Positions 8,706 through 16,851 of a stretch of DNA of 64,000 nt are shown in pieces; position 1 is the stretch's first letter; each line of letters begins with the position of its first letter. Source of the stretch: Streptomyces sp. ICBB 8177 (GTDB taxonomy: Bacteria; Actinomycetota; Actinomycetes; Streptomycetales; Streptomycetaceae). Made by a program: the position numbers and the translations under genes. The stretch lies in assembly GCF_003144095.1 (NCBI RefSeq), contig NZ_NSKH01000024.1:327198-391197 (forward strand), read 5' to 3'. Below the pieces are notes generated by a model, which was not told the DNA's origin, made no database searches, and saw only the letters and a program-made list of their open reading frames with translations.

Positions 8706-9599
8706 TCAGACCGTGCGGCCGAGTTGGGCCAACACCTGCTTCGGGCGGTTGGTGATGATCGCGTCGACGCCGAGCCGTACGCACAACTCCACGTCACGCG
8801 GCTCGTCCACGGTCCACACGTGCACCCGGTGCCCGGCCCTGCGCAGTCGTGCCACGTAGCCGGGGCTGGCGCGCAGTACACGGACGCCGAGACCGGCGAT
8901 GCCGACACCGACCGGAAGCCGCCCGTCCCGGTAACGCGGCAGTACGTAACTCATCAGGTAGACGGTCGGCAGCGTGGGCGCCGCCATGCGGACGCGGCGC
9001 AGGGAGCGCGGCGAGAAGCTCATCACCCGCACCTCGGGCCGGTCCCCGGGGCCGCCGCCCGGGCGGTCGAGGCCGAAGCGCCGCAACGTCTCCAGCAGGC
9101 GTTCCTCCACCTGCCCGGCCCAGCGCGTCGGGTGCTTGGTCTCGACGGCGAGGTCGACCCGGCGGCCGGAGTCGACGACGAGTTCCAGCAGGCGTTCCAG
9201 GGTCAGGACGGAGCTGCGTTCCGCCGGATCGGGTGTCCAGCGTTCCCAGTCGGGCGATTCGGCGGCGTCGTCGTCCGTCAGGCCGCCCGGCACTCCGTCC
9301 GGCGCGTCCGGGCCTCCCTTCCAGGAACCGAAGTCCAGGGCGGCGAGTTCGGACAGCTCCAGCGCGGAGACCGCGCCGCGGCCGTTGGACGTGCGGTTGA
9401 CGCGGCGGTCGTGCACGCACACCAGGTGGCCGTCCGCGGTCAGCCGCACGTCGCACTCCAGCGCGTCGGCGCCGTCCTCGATCGCCTTGCGGTAGGCGGC
9501 CAGGGTGTGTTCCGGCTCCTCCTGGGACGCGCCGCGGTGCGCGACGACCTGAATGGCGGCGGCGGGCAGGGCCTCCCCGGCTGCGTACGCATAGCTCAC
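8706..9599 (-). CDS. glpQ: Glycerophosphodiester phosphodiesterase
   Basis: A 297-residue GDPD-family TIM barrel that hydrolyses glycerophosphodiesters to glycerol-3-phosphate and an alcohol. The N-terminal signature VVAHRGASQEEPEHTLAAY (catalytic His, Arg and Glu) is near residues 18-36, followed by GADALECDVRLTADGHLVCVHD with the metal Glu and Asp and the second catalytic His. Late blocks VHVWTVDEPRD and GVDAIITNRP are also typical. No signal peptide is evident, so it is probably cytoplasmic. A 35-residue Asp/Gly/Pro-rich insertion near residues 95-130 departs from the compact enzymes. It starts at a GTG (9599) with no clear ribosome site. Confidence 0.92.
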   Translation of the reverse strand: MSYAYAAGEALPAAAIQVVAHRGASQEEPEHTLAAYRKAIEDGADALECDVRLTADGHLVCVHDRRVNRTSNGRGAVSALELSELAALDFGSWKGGPDAPDGVPGGLTDDDAAESPDWERWTPDPAERSSVLTLERLLELVVDSGRRVDLAVETKHPTRWAGQVEERLLETLRRFGLDRPGGGPGDRPEVRVMSFSPRSLRRVRMAAPTLPTVYLMSYVLPRYRDGRLPVGVGIAGLGVRVLRASPGYVARLRRAGHRVHVWTVDEPRDVELCVRLGVDAIITNRPKQVLAQLGRTV

Positions 9600-9853
9600 C
9601 GGGCTATGGTGCCACCGCCGGACGGTCCCGGGCGGAGGCCGATCACGCGCGACTTGCCCGTAACGGCCGGTATGCCCGAACTGCCTGACCTAAACGGACC
9701 GGGCCGAGGGCGCGCGCCCTGCTTACGGTGGTCCGACACCCCGTGGGAAAAGCTGTCCACGGTTGTCTTTCCCCCCGGGCCGGTGTGCCCCGCGCACCGA
9801 CCCGGGCCGTCCCAACTCACCGACCGATCGCGCATCTTCGAGGAGACACAGCT

Positions 9854-11338
9854 GTGAGCACCGAGAACGAGGGCGGCCTCCCGGCCTCCGGTCAGGACGG
9901 CACGTCCCGTCCCGCGGAGGGCGAGCCGGGCGTCTCGGAGCAGCCTCGCGAGACCGCTCAGATGCCCACCGTCCCCGCCGGGCAGCCGGCACCCCCCGCC
10001 GCCGGCACCCCCGAGGGCGGTCCGTACGCGGGCGCCCCGCAGGACCCGGCCGGGGCGCCGACGGCGCAGACGCCGCCCGTGCGGCCGTCCGCCTTCTCCG
10101 CGCCCCCTGCCCCCGGCGTCGCCCCGGCGGGCCCCTACGACGGCGGTCCGCAGGGCCCCCAGGCCCCGTACGGCGCCTACGCGCTCAGCCCCTCGCCCGA
10201 GCCGAAGCCCCGGCGCGGCGCGGCGGGGCTGGTGGCCGCGGTCATCGTGGCCGCGCTGGTCGCGGGCGGCGTCGGCGGCGGCATCGGCTACTGGGCGGCG
10301 AACCGCAGCGGCGACACGACGGTGTCGGCCAGCGCCAACCCCAAGGACCTGAACCGCGCGCCCACGTCGGTCGCCGGAATAGCGAACCGCGCGCTGCCCA
10401 GCGTCGTCACGATCAACGCCAGCGGCAGCCAGGAGAGCGGCACGGGCACCGGGTTCGTCTACGACACCCAGGGCCACATCCTCACCAACAACCACGTGGT
10501 CGCCCCGGCGGCGGACGGCGGCAAGCTCACCGTCACGTTCTCCGACGGCAAGACGTACAACGCCGAGGTCGTCGGGCGTGCCCAGGGCTACGACGTCGCG
10601 GTGATCAAGCTGAAGAACGCGGCCGGCGCAAAGCTGACGCCGCTGCCGCTCGGCGACTCCAACAAGGTCGCGGTGGGCGACGCCACGATCGCGATCGGCG
10701 CGCCCTTCGGCCTGTCCGGCACGGTCACCACGGGCATCGTCAGCGCCAAGAACCGCCCCGTCGCCTCCAGCGACGGCCAGGGGTCGCCCTCGTCGTACAT
10801 GAGCGCGTTGCAGACGGACGCGTCGATCAACCCGGGCAACTCCGGCGGCCCGCTGCTGGACGCCAGCGGCGACGTGATCGGCATCAACTCCGCGATCCAG
10901 TCGACCAACAGCGGCGGCGGCGACCCGTTCGGCGGCGGCACGACGGCCCAGTCCGGCAGCATCGGCCTGGGCTTCGCCATCCCGATCGACGAGGCCCGTT
11001 ACGTGGCCGACACGCTGATCAAGACCGGCACGCCGGTGTACGCGATCATGGGCATGTCGGTGAACATGAACTACGACGGCCAGGGCGCGCAGATCTCCAC
11101 CAGCGGTGCGAACGGCGGCTCCGCGGTCACCGCGGGCGGCCCGGCGGACAAGGCGGGCCTGAAGCCGGGCGACGTCATCACGAAGTTCGGTGACACGCTC
11201 ATCGACAGCGGCCCGACCCTGATCGGCGCGATCTGGCAGCACCGCCCCGGCGACCAGGTCCAGGTCACGTACGAGCGCGGCGGCAAGACCAGCACGACCA
11301 CGGTCACCCTCGGCGAGCGCAAGGGCGACAGCGACTGA
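9854..11338 (+). CDS. Membrane-anchored HtrA/DegP-type serine protease with PDZ domain
   Basis: A 494-residue S1C protease. A long Pro/Gly/Ala-rich cytoplasmic region (1-120) precedes one membrane segment (about 124-147), so the protease faces outward. The catalytic triad is visible: His214 in TNNHVV, Asp247 in GYDVAVIKL and Ser330 in GNSGGPLL. A PDZ domain spans about 390-480 (AGGPADKAGLKPGDVITKFG). HtrA enzymes degrade or refold damaged envelope proteins. The GTG at 9854 has GGAG 8 nt upstream. The next gene downstream is tRNA-Ser, 58 bp after the stop. Confidence 0.93.
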   Translation: MSTENEGGLPASGQDGTSRPAEGEPGVSEQPRETAQMPTVPAGQPAPPAAGTPEGGPYAGAPQDPAGAPTAQTPPVRPSAFSAPPAPGVAPAGPYDGGPQGPQAPYGAYALSPSPEPKPRRGAAGLVAAVIVAALVAGGVGGGIGYWAANRSGDTTVSASANPKDLNRAPTSVAGIANRALPSVVTINASGSQESGTGTGFVYDTQGHILTNNHVVAPAADGGKLTVTFSDGKTYNAEVVGRAQGYDVAVIKLKNAAGAKLTPLPLGDSNKVAVGDATIAIGAPFGLSGTVTTGIVSAKNRPVASSDGQGSPSSYMSALQTDASINPGNSGGPLLDASGDVIGINSAIQSTNSGGGDPFGGGTTAQSGSIGLGFAIPIDEARYVADTLIKTGTPVYAIMGMSVNMNYDGQGAQISTSGANGGSAVTAGGPADKAGLKPGDVITKFGDTLIDSGPTLIGAIWQHRPGDQVQVTYERGGKTSTTTVTLGERKGDSD

Positions 11339-11354
11339 CCCCGCCCGAACCGGC

Positions 11355-11360
11355 TAGGCT
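11355..11360 (+). promoter_or_regulatory. Probable -10 box of tRNA-Ser
   Basis: TAGGCT, a common streptomycete -10 sequence, ends 36 bp before the tRNA. No clear -35 at 17 bp. An inverted repeat CCCCGTCC/GGACGGGG (11364-11371 with 11391-11398) lies between it and the tRNA 5' end. Confidence 0.4.
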
Positions 11361-11396
11361 GTTCCCCGTCCCGGCGGCGCCCCGCGCCCCGGACGG

Positions 11397-11483
11397 GGAG
11401 GGTTGCCCGAGCGGCCTAAGGGAACAGTCTTGAAAACTGTCGTGGCGGCAACGCCACCGTGGGTTCAAATCCCACACCCTCCG
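11397..11483 (+). tRNA. tRNA-Ser (anticodon TGA)
   Basis: An 87-nt class II tRNA. Acceptor GGAGGGT (11397-11403) pairs with ACCCTCC (11476-11482), discriminator G11483. Anticodon stem ACAGT/ACTGT encloses the loop CTTGAAA with anticodon TGA at 11431-11433; a long variable arm and the T loop GGGTTCAAATCCC follow. CCA is not encoded. The gene is complete although it is the integration target: the element restores its own 3' part. Confidence 0.97.
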
Positions 11484-11484
11484 C
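11429..11484 (+). repeat. attL core (3' part of tRNA-Ser)
   Basis: Fifty-six bp, from the first anticodon-loop base to the base after the discriminator, identical to 30180-30235. The flanking bases differ on both sides (T11428 versus C30179; G11485 versus A30236). Confidence 0.95.
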
Positions 11485-11501
11485 GCAGGTAGACGTTTTG
11501 C

Positions 11502-11547
11502 CAGGTGGGCGGGGGTCCCGGAGCAATCCGGGACCCCCGCCCACCTG
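11502..11547. terminator. Perfect 21-bp stem terminator between tRNA-Ser and integrase
   Basis: Stem 11502-11522 with 11527-11547, GCAA tetraloop. It ends both rightward tRNA transcription and leftward int transcription and insulates the element from the tRNA promoter. It belongs to the element because it lies inside attL. Confidence 0.85.
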
Positions 11548-11618
11548 TTCGTTGTCTCAGCTCGTACCGCCCATATCCCGGCGTCGACCAGCCCGTGTGG
11601 ACCAGACGTGGACCAGGA

Positions 11619-13010
11619 TCAGGCCCCTTCGCCCTCCTGCTCAGCGGCGCTCATGGCCTGGTCGATCAGGGCGTTCGCGTGCTCGCGGCGACCGTCGAGC
11701 ACCTTCGCGTAGAACTTGTAGAGCACTGCCACGCTGTGGCCGGCGCGCCGGGCCGCCTCGGTCGGGTCCATCCCGCAGGCAAGCCAGAACGAGATCCCCG
11801 CCTTGCGCAGGCAGTACGGCACTCCGGCGAACGGCGTGGCGAGCTGCTTCTTGGTCAACGCAGCCTTCCGGACCTCCTTCCACACGCCCGTGTACTCGTT
11901 GCTGAGCACGATCCCGCCCTCGGCCGCTCGGAACAGCCGCCCGTCCGGGCCGACGCCGTACCGGGCGATGTGCGCGCGCAGCATCCGCACCAGCACCGGG
12001 GGAATCGGCACCTCGCGCACTGAGGACCGCGCCCGCTTCTTGAGCGCGCGTTCCTCGTACGACTTCCCGTCGTCCGTCCAGGCCGCGCCCACGCGGGAGG
12101 AACTGCCGGACAACAGCACGGTGCCCCAACCGATCTCCGGCAGAGTGCAGTCGGCGTCCTTGAGGTTCATCGCCTCGGCCGGGCGAGTGACGGCGTGGTA
12201 GATGCACCCGTAGAACGCCTGTAGGTGCTCACCGCGGGGCCCGACCGTTGCAGCGGCGTCGATGAGCGCGGTCGCCTGGCGAGGATTCGGGACGTAGCGC
12301 CAGTCGATTTCGTCGTCGGTGGGCGGCGGCGACCAGTCGACCGATGGCAGCGGGTTCTCCGTCAGCAGCTTGCGCGAAACGGCGTACCGCAAGGCATTGT
12401 TGAAGACGGTGCGGCGATTCGTGACCGTGCTGGGCGCGGTCGGCTTGCCGTTGAGCCGCGTGCTCATGGCCGTGAGCGCCAGTCTGAGGAGTTCGGGGTC
12501 GTCCTCCAATTCCGACACGGGCAGCGCCTTGGCCTCCAGCCAGGCCAGAGCGGCAGACAAGTCCGCGGACGCGGGCGGGCGGTGCTCGGAAAAGTTGAAC
12601 GCGTAGCCGCTCAGTGCGCGCCGGAGGATCGTGGGCGGGGGCGTGCCCTTCGTGTCCTTCACCAGTGCGGCCGTGACGGACGCCAGGGCGTCGGCCCGCG
12701 TGGCGCGGCCTTTGGCGGAAGCGGCCACCCGCCACTTCATCTCGGCGTAAACCTTGGCGTGCTCGAACCACGTCGGTTGGGGTTTCTGGGTCTGGGCGTC
12801 CATTTCCGACTTCGGCAAGCCGGTTTCCACGTCGAAGAGTTCGCCGCGCTGTCGCGCGGACAGCAACTGGGCGCGGCGGCCGTCAGCTTGGGTCTTCGTG
12901 GCGTAGCTCTTGCTGTGCGACTGGGGCCCGACTTTCCAGCGGACCATGTAGGGAGAGGGGCGTTCCGGCCGGTGCCGGAGGGCGTGAATCTTCACGTCGA
13001 GGGTGAGCAC
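11619..13010 (-). CDS. int: Tyrosine site-specific integrase
   Basis: A 463-residue tyrosine recombinase of the pSAM2 type that would join attP to the 3' end of tRNA-Ser. Catalytic boxes: Arg276 (AVTRPAEAMNL), Arg402 (YCLRKAG), His425 (RRAGHSVAVL) and the nucleophile Tyr434 (YKFYAK). Box II usually begins HxLRH; here it is YCLRK, so the first His and the His after Arg are replaced by Tyr and Lys. An N-terminal arm-binding region precedes a SAM-like core-binding domain. The GTG at 13010 is preceded by GGAG at 9 nt and lies 65 bp after the excisionase stop; the longer frame to 13352 overlaps that gene. Confidence 0.93.
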   Translation of the reverse strand: MLTLDVKIHALRHRPERPSPYMVRWKVGPQSHSKSYATKTQADGRRAQLLSARQRGELFDVETGLPKSEMDAQTQKPQPTWFEHAKVYAEMKWRVAASAKGRATRADALASVTAALVKDTKGTPPPTILRRALSGYAFNFSEHRPPASADLSAALAWLEAKALPVSELEDDPELLRLALTAMSTRLNGKPTAPSTVTNRRTVFNNALRYAVSRKLLTENPLPSVDWSPPPTDDEIDWRYVPNPRQATALIDAAATVGPRGEHLQAFYGCIYHAVTRPAEAMNLKDADCTLPEIGWGTVLLSGSSSRVGAAWTDDGKSYEERALKKRARSSVREVPIPPVLVRMLRAHIARYGVGPDGRLFRAAEGGIVLSNEYTGVWKEVRKAALTKKQLATPFAGVPYCLRKAGISFWLACGMDPTEAARRAGHSVAVLYKFYAKVLDGRREHANALIDQAMSAAEQEGEGA

Positions 13011-13074
13011 GGTGGTGTTCTCCGGGCGAAGAAGCGGGGCCCGGATCGCTCCGGGCCCCGCGACGATCGGGCGG

Positions 13075-13272
13075 TCAGACAGCGGTCTGCTCACAGGCGG
13101 CGAGCCACAGGTCCAAGTCCGCCTGGCGGAACCGGATCTGGCCGTTGGGGAGCTTGACCATGCGGGGCGCCTTGCCGCGGGCGCGGAGGCGGTAGAACGC
13201 GGCGCGGGACATGTCGAGTTCGGCGAGGACTTCGGGGAGGCGGAGCATCTTGGGCTGGCGGGCGGCGGGCAC
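13075..13272 (-). CDS. Excisionase-like helix-turn-helix protein
   Basis: A 65-residue basic protein with the excisionase/MerR-like winged helix-turn-helix layout: LRLPEVLAELDMSRAAFYRLRARGKAPRMVKLPNGQIRFRQADLDLWLAACE. In AICEs such proteins direct excisive recombination with Int. GTG at 13272 is chosen because GAAGGAG lies 5-6 nt upstream; the frame also runs to a GTG at 13344 within the left arm of an inverted repeat. Co-directional with int. Confidence 0.85.
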   Translation of the reverse strand: MPAARQPKMLRLPEVLAELDMSRAAFYRLRARGKAPRMVKLPNGQIRFRQADLDLWLAACEQTAV

Positions 13273-13325
13273 CGGTACTCCTTCGTCGGATCGTCGGCGC
13301 TGGCGGGCTTTCGGGCGCTCTGGAG

Positions 13326-13364
13326 AATCCGCCACGTCCGCCACGCCGCCACACCGCAGGTCAG
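13326..13364 (-). repeat. Left arm of a 39/40-bp near-perfect inverted repeat
   Basis: Reverse complement of 13495-13534 except for one missing base. The arm contains three GTGGCGG-type units. It lies just upstream of the excisionase start. Confidence 0.9.
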
Positions 13365-13412
13365 AGGGTGTGATCGCGTGGCGGATACGTGGCGTGTGGC
13401 GGATTGGTGCCG

Positions 13413-14642
13413 CTACGCGGCGGGGCCGGTGGTGGCGGTTCCCTCGGGGGCGTGGCGGATCTCGGAGGGGCTTTCCGCCACGGATTCACCCCCGCTGACC
13501 TGCGGTGTGGCGGACGTGGCGGACGTGGCGGATTTCTGAGGGGGTGGGGGGCAGTAACGGGCCCAGGCGTCGGCGAGGTCTTCGGCGTAGTAGCCCTTGG
13601 GGAACCCGGAGGTGGTCCGGATGCCGCGGGGCTTGATGGGCTTGCCCGCCTCGGTGACGTAGCTGCTGAGCATCTTCGACAGGGCCCTGGGGGTGAGGGG
13701 CTTGCCGTTGAAGTCGCACCAGGGCGCGTCGTCCATACCGTTGAGGACTTCGAGGACGACGACGGTGGGAATGCGTTCGGCTCCGCAGAACACCAGGTCA
13801 CGCAGGTCGGTCAACAGGCGGATACCGAGGGAGGCTTCGTCGTCCACGGTCGCGGCGGCGACCAGTTCGACGCAGGCGGCGCGGGCGCGCTGAGGCCAGG
13901 TTCCACCTGCGGCATCGGCGATGGCGAGCAGGGGTTCCCACACGTCGGCGGGCCGGTCGGTCACGCCCTCGGGCATGGTCGGCCAAGTGCCTTCCACGGT
14001 CGCGCGGGCAGTCTCGGCCCAGCGGCCGAGGCGGTCGCGCAGGGCGTGGCCTTCCTTCTCGTGGACGCGCTGCCGGTAGGGCTCCACGCTCTCGTTCGGC
14101 GCCCGGCGGCGCATGCGGACGATGACCGAGCGGGTCAGGATCGTGTCGGGCAGCGAGCCGAGTCCGGCCATGGCGACCGCGCAGTACGAGGGAAACGCCT
14201 GCACGCTCTGAGAACTCCCGTCGCCGACGCACCGGTACGTGACACCGGAGCGGCGGTGCCCGGCGTTGAGGAACCCGCGCAGTTCCTCGTTCTCCCCCGC
14301 CTTCGGGCCGAATACGGTGTCGATCTCGTCAAACAGGATGGTCGGGCGTCCGTCCATGCCGGATACCGCGCGAAAGAGCGCGGCCGGGGAGGCGTTGACC
14401 GCCACCATCGGCTGCGGCACGAGCGTTTCCACGATCTCCAGCGCCCGCGACTTGCCGGACCCGGGCTCCGGGGAGAGGAAGGCCAGGCGCGGGGTGGAGT
14501 CGAAAGCGTCGAGCATGTGGGCGTGCGCGTCCCACAGCGCCACGGCGACGTACGCGGCCGGGCCAGGAAAGACGTTGAAGCGGCGGTGGAACGCCTCGAT
14601 CTCGTCAAGCAGCGCGGCGCCGTCCTCGGGCGTGGTGCTCAC
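13413..14642 (-). CDS. DUF3631 ATPase, replication-associated
   Basis: A 409-residue P-loop ATPase. Walker A EPGSGKS is at residues 59-65 and a Walker B-like ILFDEIDTVFG near 102-112, followed by the DUF3631 C-terminal region. In AICEs and phages DUF3631 proteins accompany primase-polymerases and act as candidate replicative helicases. The GTG at 14642 has GGGAGG 7 nt upstream. It overlaps the upstream small gene by 38 nt, indicating a coupled replication operon. The last 45 residues are low-complexity (SATSATSAT) and encoded by one arm of the inverted repeat. Confidence 0.85.
   Translation of the reverse strand: MSTTPEDGAALLDEIEAFHRRFNVFPGPAAYVAVALWDAHAHMLDAFDSTPRLAFLSPEPGSGKSRALEIVETLVPQPMVAVNASPAALFRAVSGMDGRPTILFDEIDTVFGPKAGENEELRGFLNAGHRRSGVTYRCVGDGSSQSVQAFPSYCAVAMAGLGSLPDTILTRSVIVRMRRRAPNESVEPYRQRVHEKEGHALRDRLGRWAETARATVEGTWPTMPEGVTDRPADVWEPLLAIADAAGGTWPQRARAACVELVAAATVDDEASLGIRLLTDLRDLVFCGAERIPTVVVLEVLNGMDDAPWCDFNGKPLTPRALSKMLSSYVTEAGKPIKPRGIRTTSGFPKGYYAEDLADAWARYCPPPPQKSATSATSATPQVSGGESVAESPSEIRHAPEGTATTGPAA
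13495..13534 (+). repeat. Right arm of the 39/40-bp inverted repeat
   Basis: Partner of 13326-13364; the 130-bp space between arms holds further GTGGCGGA copies near 13378, 13397 and 13452. This arm overlaps the 3' end of the DUF3631 gene, where it encodes the SATSATSAT tail. Confidence 0.9.
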
Positions 14643-15006
14643 AGTCGGGCCTCCCTTCGGTGCTGGTCGTGCTGGCAGTGCGCAGCGGGCAGGCGGTGCG
14701 GTGGTCGGCGTGGGCGGCGATGAGGGCTTGGACCTGGCGGACACCGACCGCGGTTTCGTCCCGGCCGCAGGCGCACCAGGAGTGGGCCGTGGGCTGGTCG
14801 GTGCGGTAGCGCGGGGCGATCACGTGCAGCCACGCCACCGGGGCCCGAACGATGGTGACTTGGCGCGGGTCAGGGCGAAGTGCAGAGCGGACGCCCTGAC
14901 GGGCGACGACCTTCGGCCCGCCCACGCCCGCCCGGACCCCGGCCAGTTCGGCGGGGCGCGGCTGGTCCGGGGTGGCGGTGATGCTTTTCAGGCGGGGGGC
15001 GGTCAT
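14605..15006 (-). CDS. Small AICE protein with Cys/His zinc-like motif
   Basis: A 133-residue basic protein. A C-terminal block HSWCACGRDETAVG followed by HADHRTACPLR supplies a C-x-C...H...H...C pattern that could bind zinc. Its ATG at 15006 overlaps the primase-polymerase stop (ATGA), and its end runs 38 nt into the DUF3631 gene, so it is part of the same coupled unit. I recall similar small proteins between primase and helicase genes of other actinobacterial elements, but no function is known to me. The fused-frame tail after CPLR may be poorly conserved. Confidence 0.7.
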   Translation of the reverse strand: MTAPRLKSITATPDQPRPAELAGVRAGVGGPKVVARQGVRSALRPDPRQVTIVRAPVAWLHVIAPRYRTDQPTAHSWCACGRDETAVGVRQVQALIAAHADHRTACPLRTASTTSTEGRPDCEHHARGRRRAA

Positions 15007-15896
15007 GCGGTCCGCCTCGGACGTGCGGTGCGCAGGGACCAGTCGAGGGCGCTTCGGATGGTGGCGCGGCACTCGGACGCCGGCAGTCCGGCCGACTCGC
15101 CCGCCGCCTGAAAAGCCTCCTCGACGGTGGCGCGGTCGAGGTCTCCCCACGCCACGAAGCGACCCAACGCCCTCACAGCACGCAGGAGTTCGGCGTTCCG
15201 CCCACCCTCGGTGGTCGCGGCCACGGTGGCGGCCTCGCGGTCGAGGACCACGTTCGCCAGGCGCCCGGCGTCCCGCGCGGGGGCAGGCCGGAGCGGCAGC
15301 ACGGCAGGCTGCTGCGGAGTGGTGAGGGCGGTGTGGAGCCAGGCGGGGAGTTCGGCGACCGGCTGGTCGTCGTCCAGGACCGTGTACGGGCCGGTGGGCG
15401 TGATGCTGCCGGGCGCGGCGACCTGTCCGCCCCACGCGCGGGTGTCGACCTTCGGGGCGAGGGTGCCGGCGGTGTTGTGCAGCCGGGTGCCGGGTGGGGT
15501 GGTGAAGTACAGGTGGCGTCCGCCGCTCGCGGTCCGGATCGTGCGGGTGGTGGGCACGGGCTGTCCGGCGCGCTCGCAGAGCGCCAGGAAGTTCGCCACG
15601 CCGTCAGGCGTGCCCTTCTCGTCGTTGGGCTTGAGCGTGTCGAGATCCACCACGACCAGCCCGGCGGGGCCGGTGGCGATGCCGACGTTGAACGGGCCCG
15701 CCGTCCAGCAGCGTTGGATGCGCTCGGGGTCGAGGGTGGCGCGCTGCTCGAACGTACGGTGCCCGCCCGCGCAGTCACCGGTTCCGGGACAGCGGCGCGC
15801 GCCGTGCAGGGCGGGGGCCTTCCCGCCAGGGCGGAGGGGGATGACGGGCCAGCCGCGTTCGGCGGCGGTCAGGGCGGCGTTGAGAAGAGCATTCAC
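15003..15896 (-). CDS. Primase-polymerase (Prim-Pol) of the element
   Basis: A 297-residue AEP-superfamily protein. The Prim-Pol domain starts with GWPVIPLRPGGKAPAL near residues 15-30; a CPGTGDC...H zinc-like segment follows, then the metal-binding VVVDLDT (Asp84, Asp86) and SGGRHLYF with His128. All catalytic residues are present, in contrast to the chromosomal relative at 5188. It would prime and copy the excised element, probably with the DUF3631 ATPase as helicase. The GTG at 15896 overlaps the methyltransferase stop (GTGA) and its stop overlaps the next start (ATGA). Confidence 0.9.
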   Translation of the reverse strand: MNALLNAALTAAERGWPVIPLRPGGKAPALHGARRCPGTGDCAGGHRTFEQRATLDPERIQRCWTAGPFNVGIATGPAGLVVVDLDTLKPNDEKGTPDGVANFLALCERAGQPVPTTRTIRTASGGRHLYFTTPPGTRLHNTAGTLAPKVDTRAWGGQVAAPGSITPTGPYTVLDDDQPVAELPAWLHTALTTPQQPAVLPLRPAPARDAGRLANVVLDREAATVAATTEGGRNAELLRAVRALGRFVAWGDLDRATVEEAFQAAGESAGLPASECRATIRSALDWSLRTARPRRTA

Positions 15897-16597
15897 GCTG
15901 CGACCGCCTTGGTGTCGAGGCGGGCGAGCGCTTGTTGGCCGATCCAGTGGGCGTAGCCGGGTGGGATGGCCTCGCAGACGCCCTTGATGGTGGTGATCCA
16001 GGGGGTGCCCATGGCGTGTGCGGCGGCGCGTTGCCATGCGCGGGAGTGGCGGCCGCCGGTGATGGTCATGAACGGCTTCGCCTCGGTGGGGAGGTAGCCG
16101 TTGCGGGTGCACAGGGCCCTGTGCTCGGGGTGGACTGGCGCGGAGAGCGGGAACGAGGTCTCGAACAGCCGGTGCCGGTACATCCGGAGGCCGAACATCG
16201 GCCCGCACAGCATCACCGGGTCGAGCAATTCGGGGCGCGCGGCTTCCACGTTCTCGATGACGTACGGACGGCCGATGGCTCGCATGGCCTGTCGGGTGGG
16301 GGCGATGAGGTCCGGATAGGCCTTGTGGTTGTAGGCGTTCAGCGGCGTGTAGAGCTGGCAGGGCGGTGAGGCGTGGATCAGGTCGAACTCGCCGCCGTGG
16401 GCGTGCAGGTAATCGATCGCGTCCGCGTGGACGAAGGTGAACGGGTACTCGGTGGAGCACTCGGCATCGACATCGACGCCGACGACGTCGAACCCGGCGA
16501 GGTGGTAGCCCATGGCCATACCGCCTCGGTGACAGAACAGGTCCAGGACGCGTGGCCGATCGGCGCGTGGTCGCGGGATCGGGATGGGATGGGTCAT
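15893..16597 (-). CDS. C5-cytosine DNA methyltransferase (compact, phage-like)
   Basis: A 234-residue Dcm-type methyltransferase. Motif I VLDLFCHRGGMAMGYHLAGF (17-36), the catalytic loop ASPPCQLYT with Cys80 and the ENV motif VIENVEAA near 115-122 are present; a later block GPMFGLRMYRHRLFE matches motif VIII. At 234 residues it is much shorter than bacterial Dcm enzymes and has little room for a target-recognition domain, like phage enzymes. ATG 16597 follows GGAGG at 8 nt; the longer ATG at 16612 overlaps that site. First gene of the leftward replication block and divergent from an HNH nuclease (16852). Confidence 0.88.
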   Translation of the reverse strand: MTHPIPIPRPRADRPRVLDLFCHRGGMAMGYHLAGFDVVGVDVDAECSTEYPFTFVHADAIDYLHAHGGEFDLIHASPPCQLYTPLNAYNHKAYPDLIAPTRQAMRAIGRPYVIENVEAARPELLDPVMLCGPMFGLRMYRHRLFETSFPLSAPVHPEHRALCTRNGYLPTEAKPFMTITGGRHSRAWQRAAAHAMGTPWITTIKGVCEAIPPGYAHWIGQQALARLDTKAVAA

Positions 16598-16721
16598 GCT
16601 GAAGACCTCCATCAGGTTGGGTGGAGAAGGGCGGGCCGTCGCTTGTGGAGAGGGGCGGCCTGCCCGGCCGTTAGCGCCATCGCCGGATCCGTACCGGGTG
16701 GTGAGGCGCCTGGTAATGGGT

Positions 16722-16796
16722 GCCGGCCGCGCGTACGGCGGCCGGGGCGAAGGTTATTCGTGTGGGTGTTGTCAGTGGTGCCCGATACGTTGATCT
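16722..16796 (+). promoter_or_regulatory. Hairpin and promoter for the HNH nuclease gene
   Basis: An 8-bp stem CCGGCCGC/GCGGCCGG (about 16722-16744) precedes a promoter-like pair TTGTCA (16769-16774) and TGATCT (16791-16796), spacer 16. The 254-bp gap must also hold the leftward promoter for the methyltransferase operon. Confidence 0.45.
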
Positions 16797-16851
16797 AGGG
16801 CGCCCGGGAGAATCCCGGCGTGTGGCTTCGTCGTGCCTGTTGGGAGGACTC

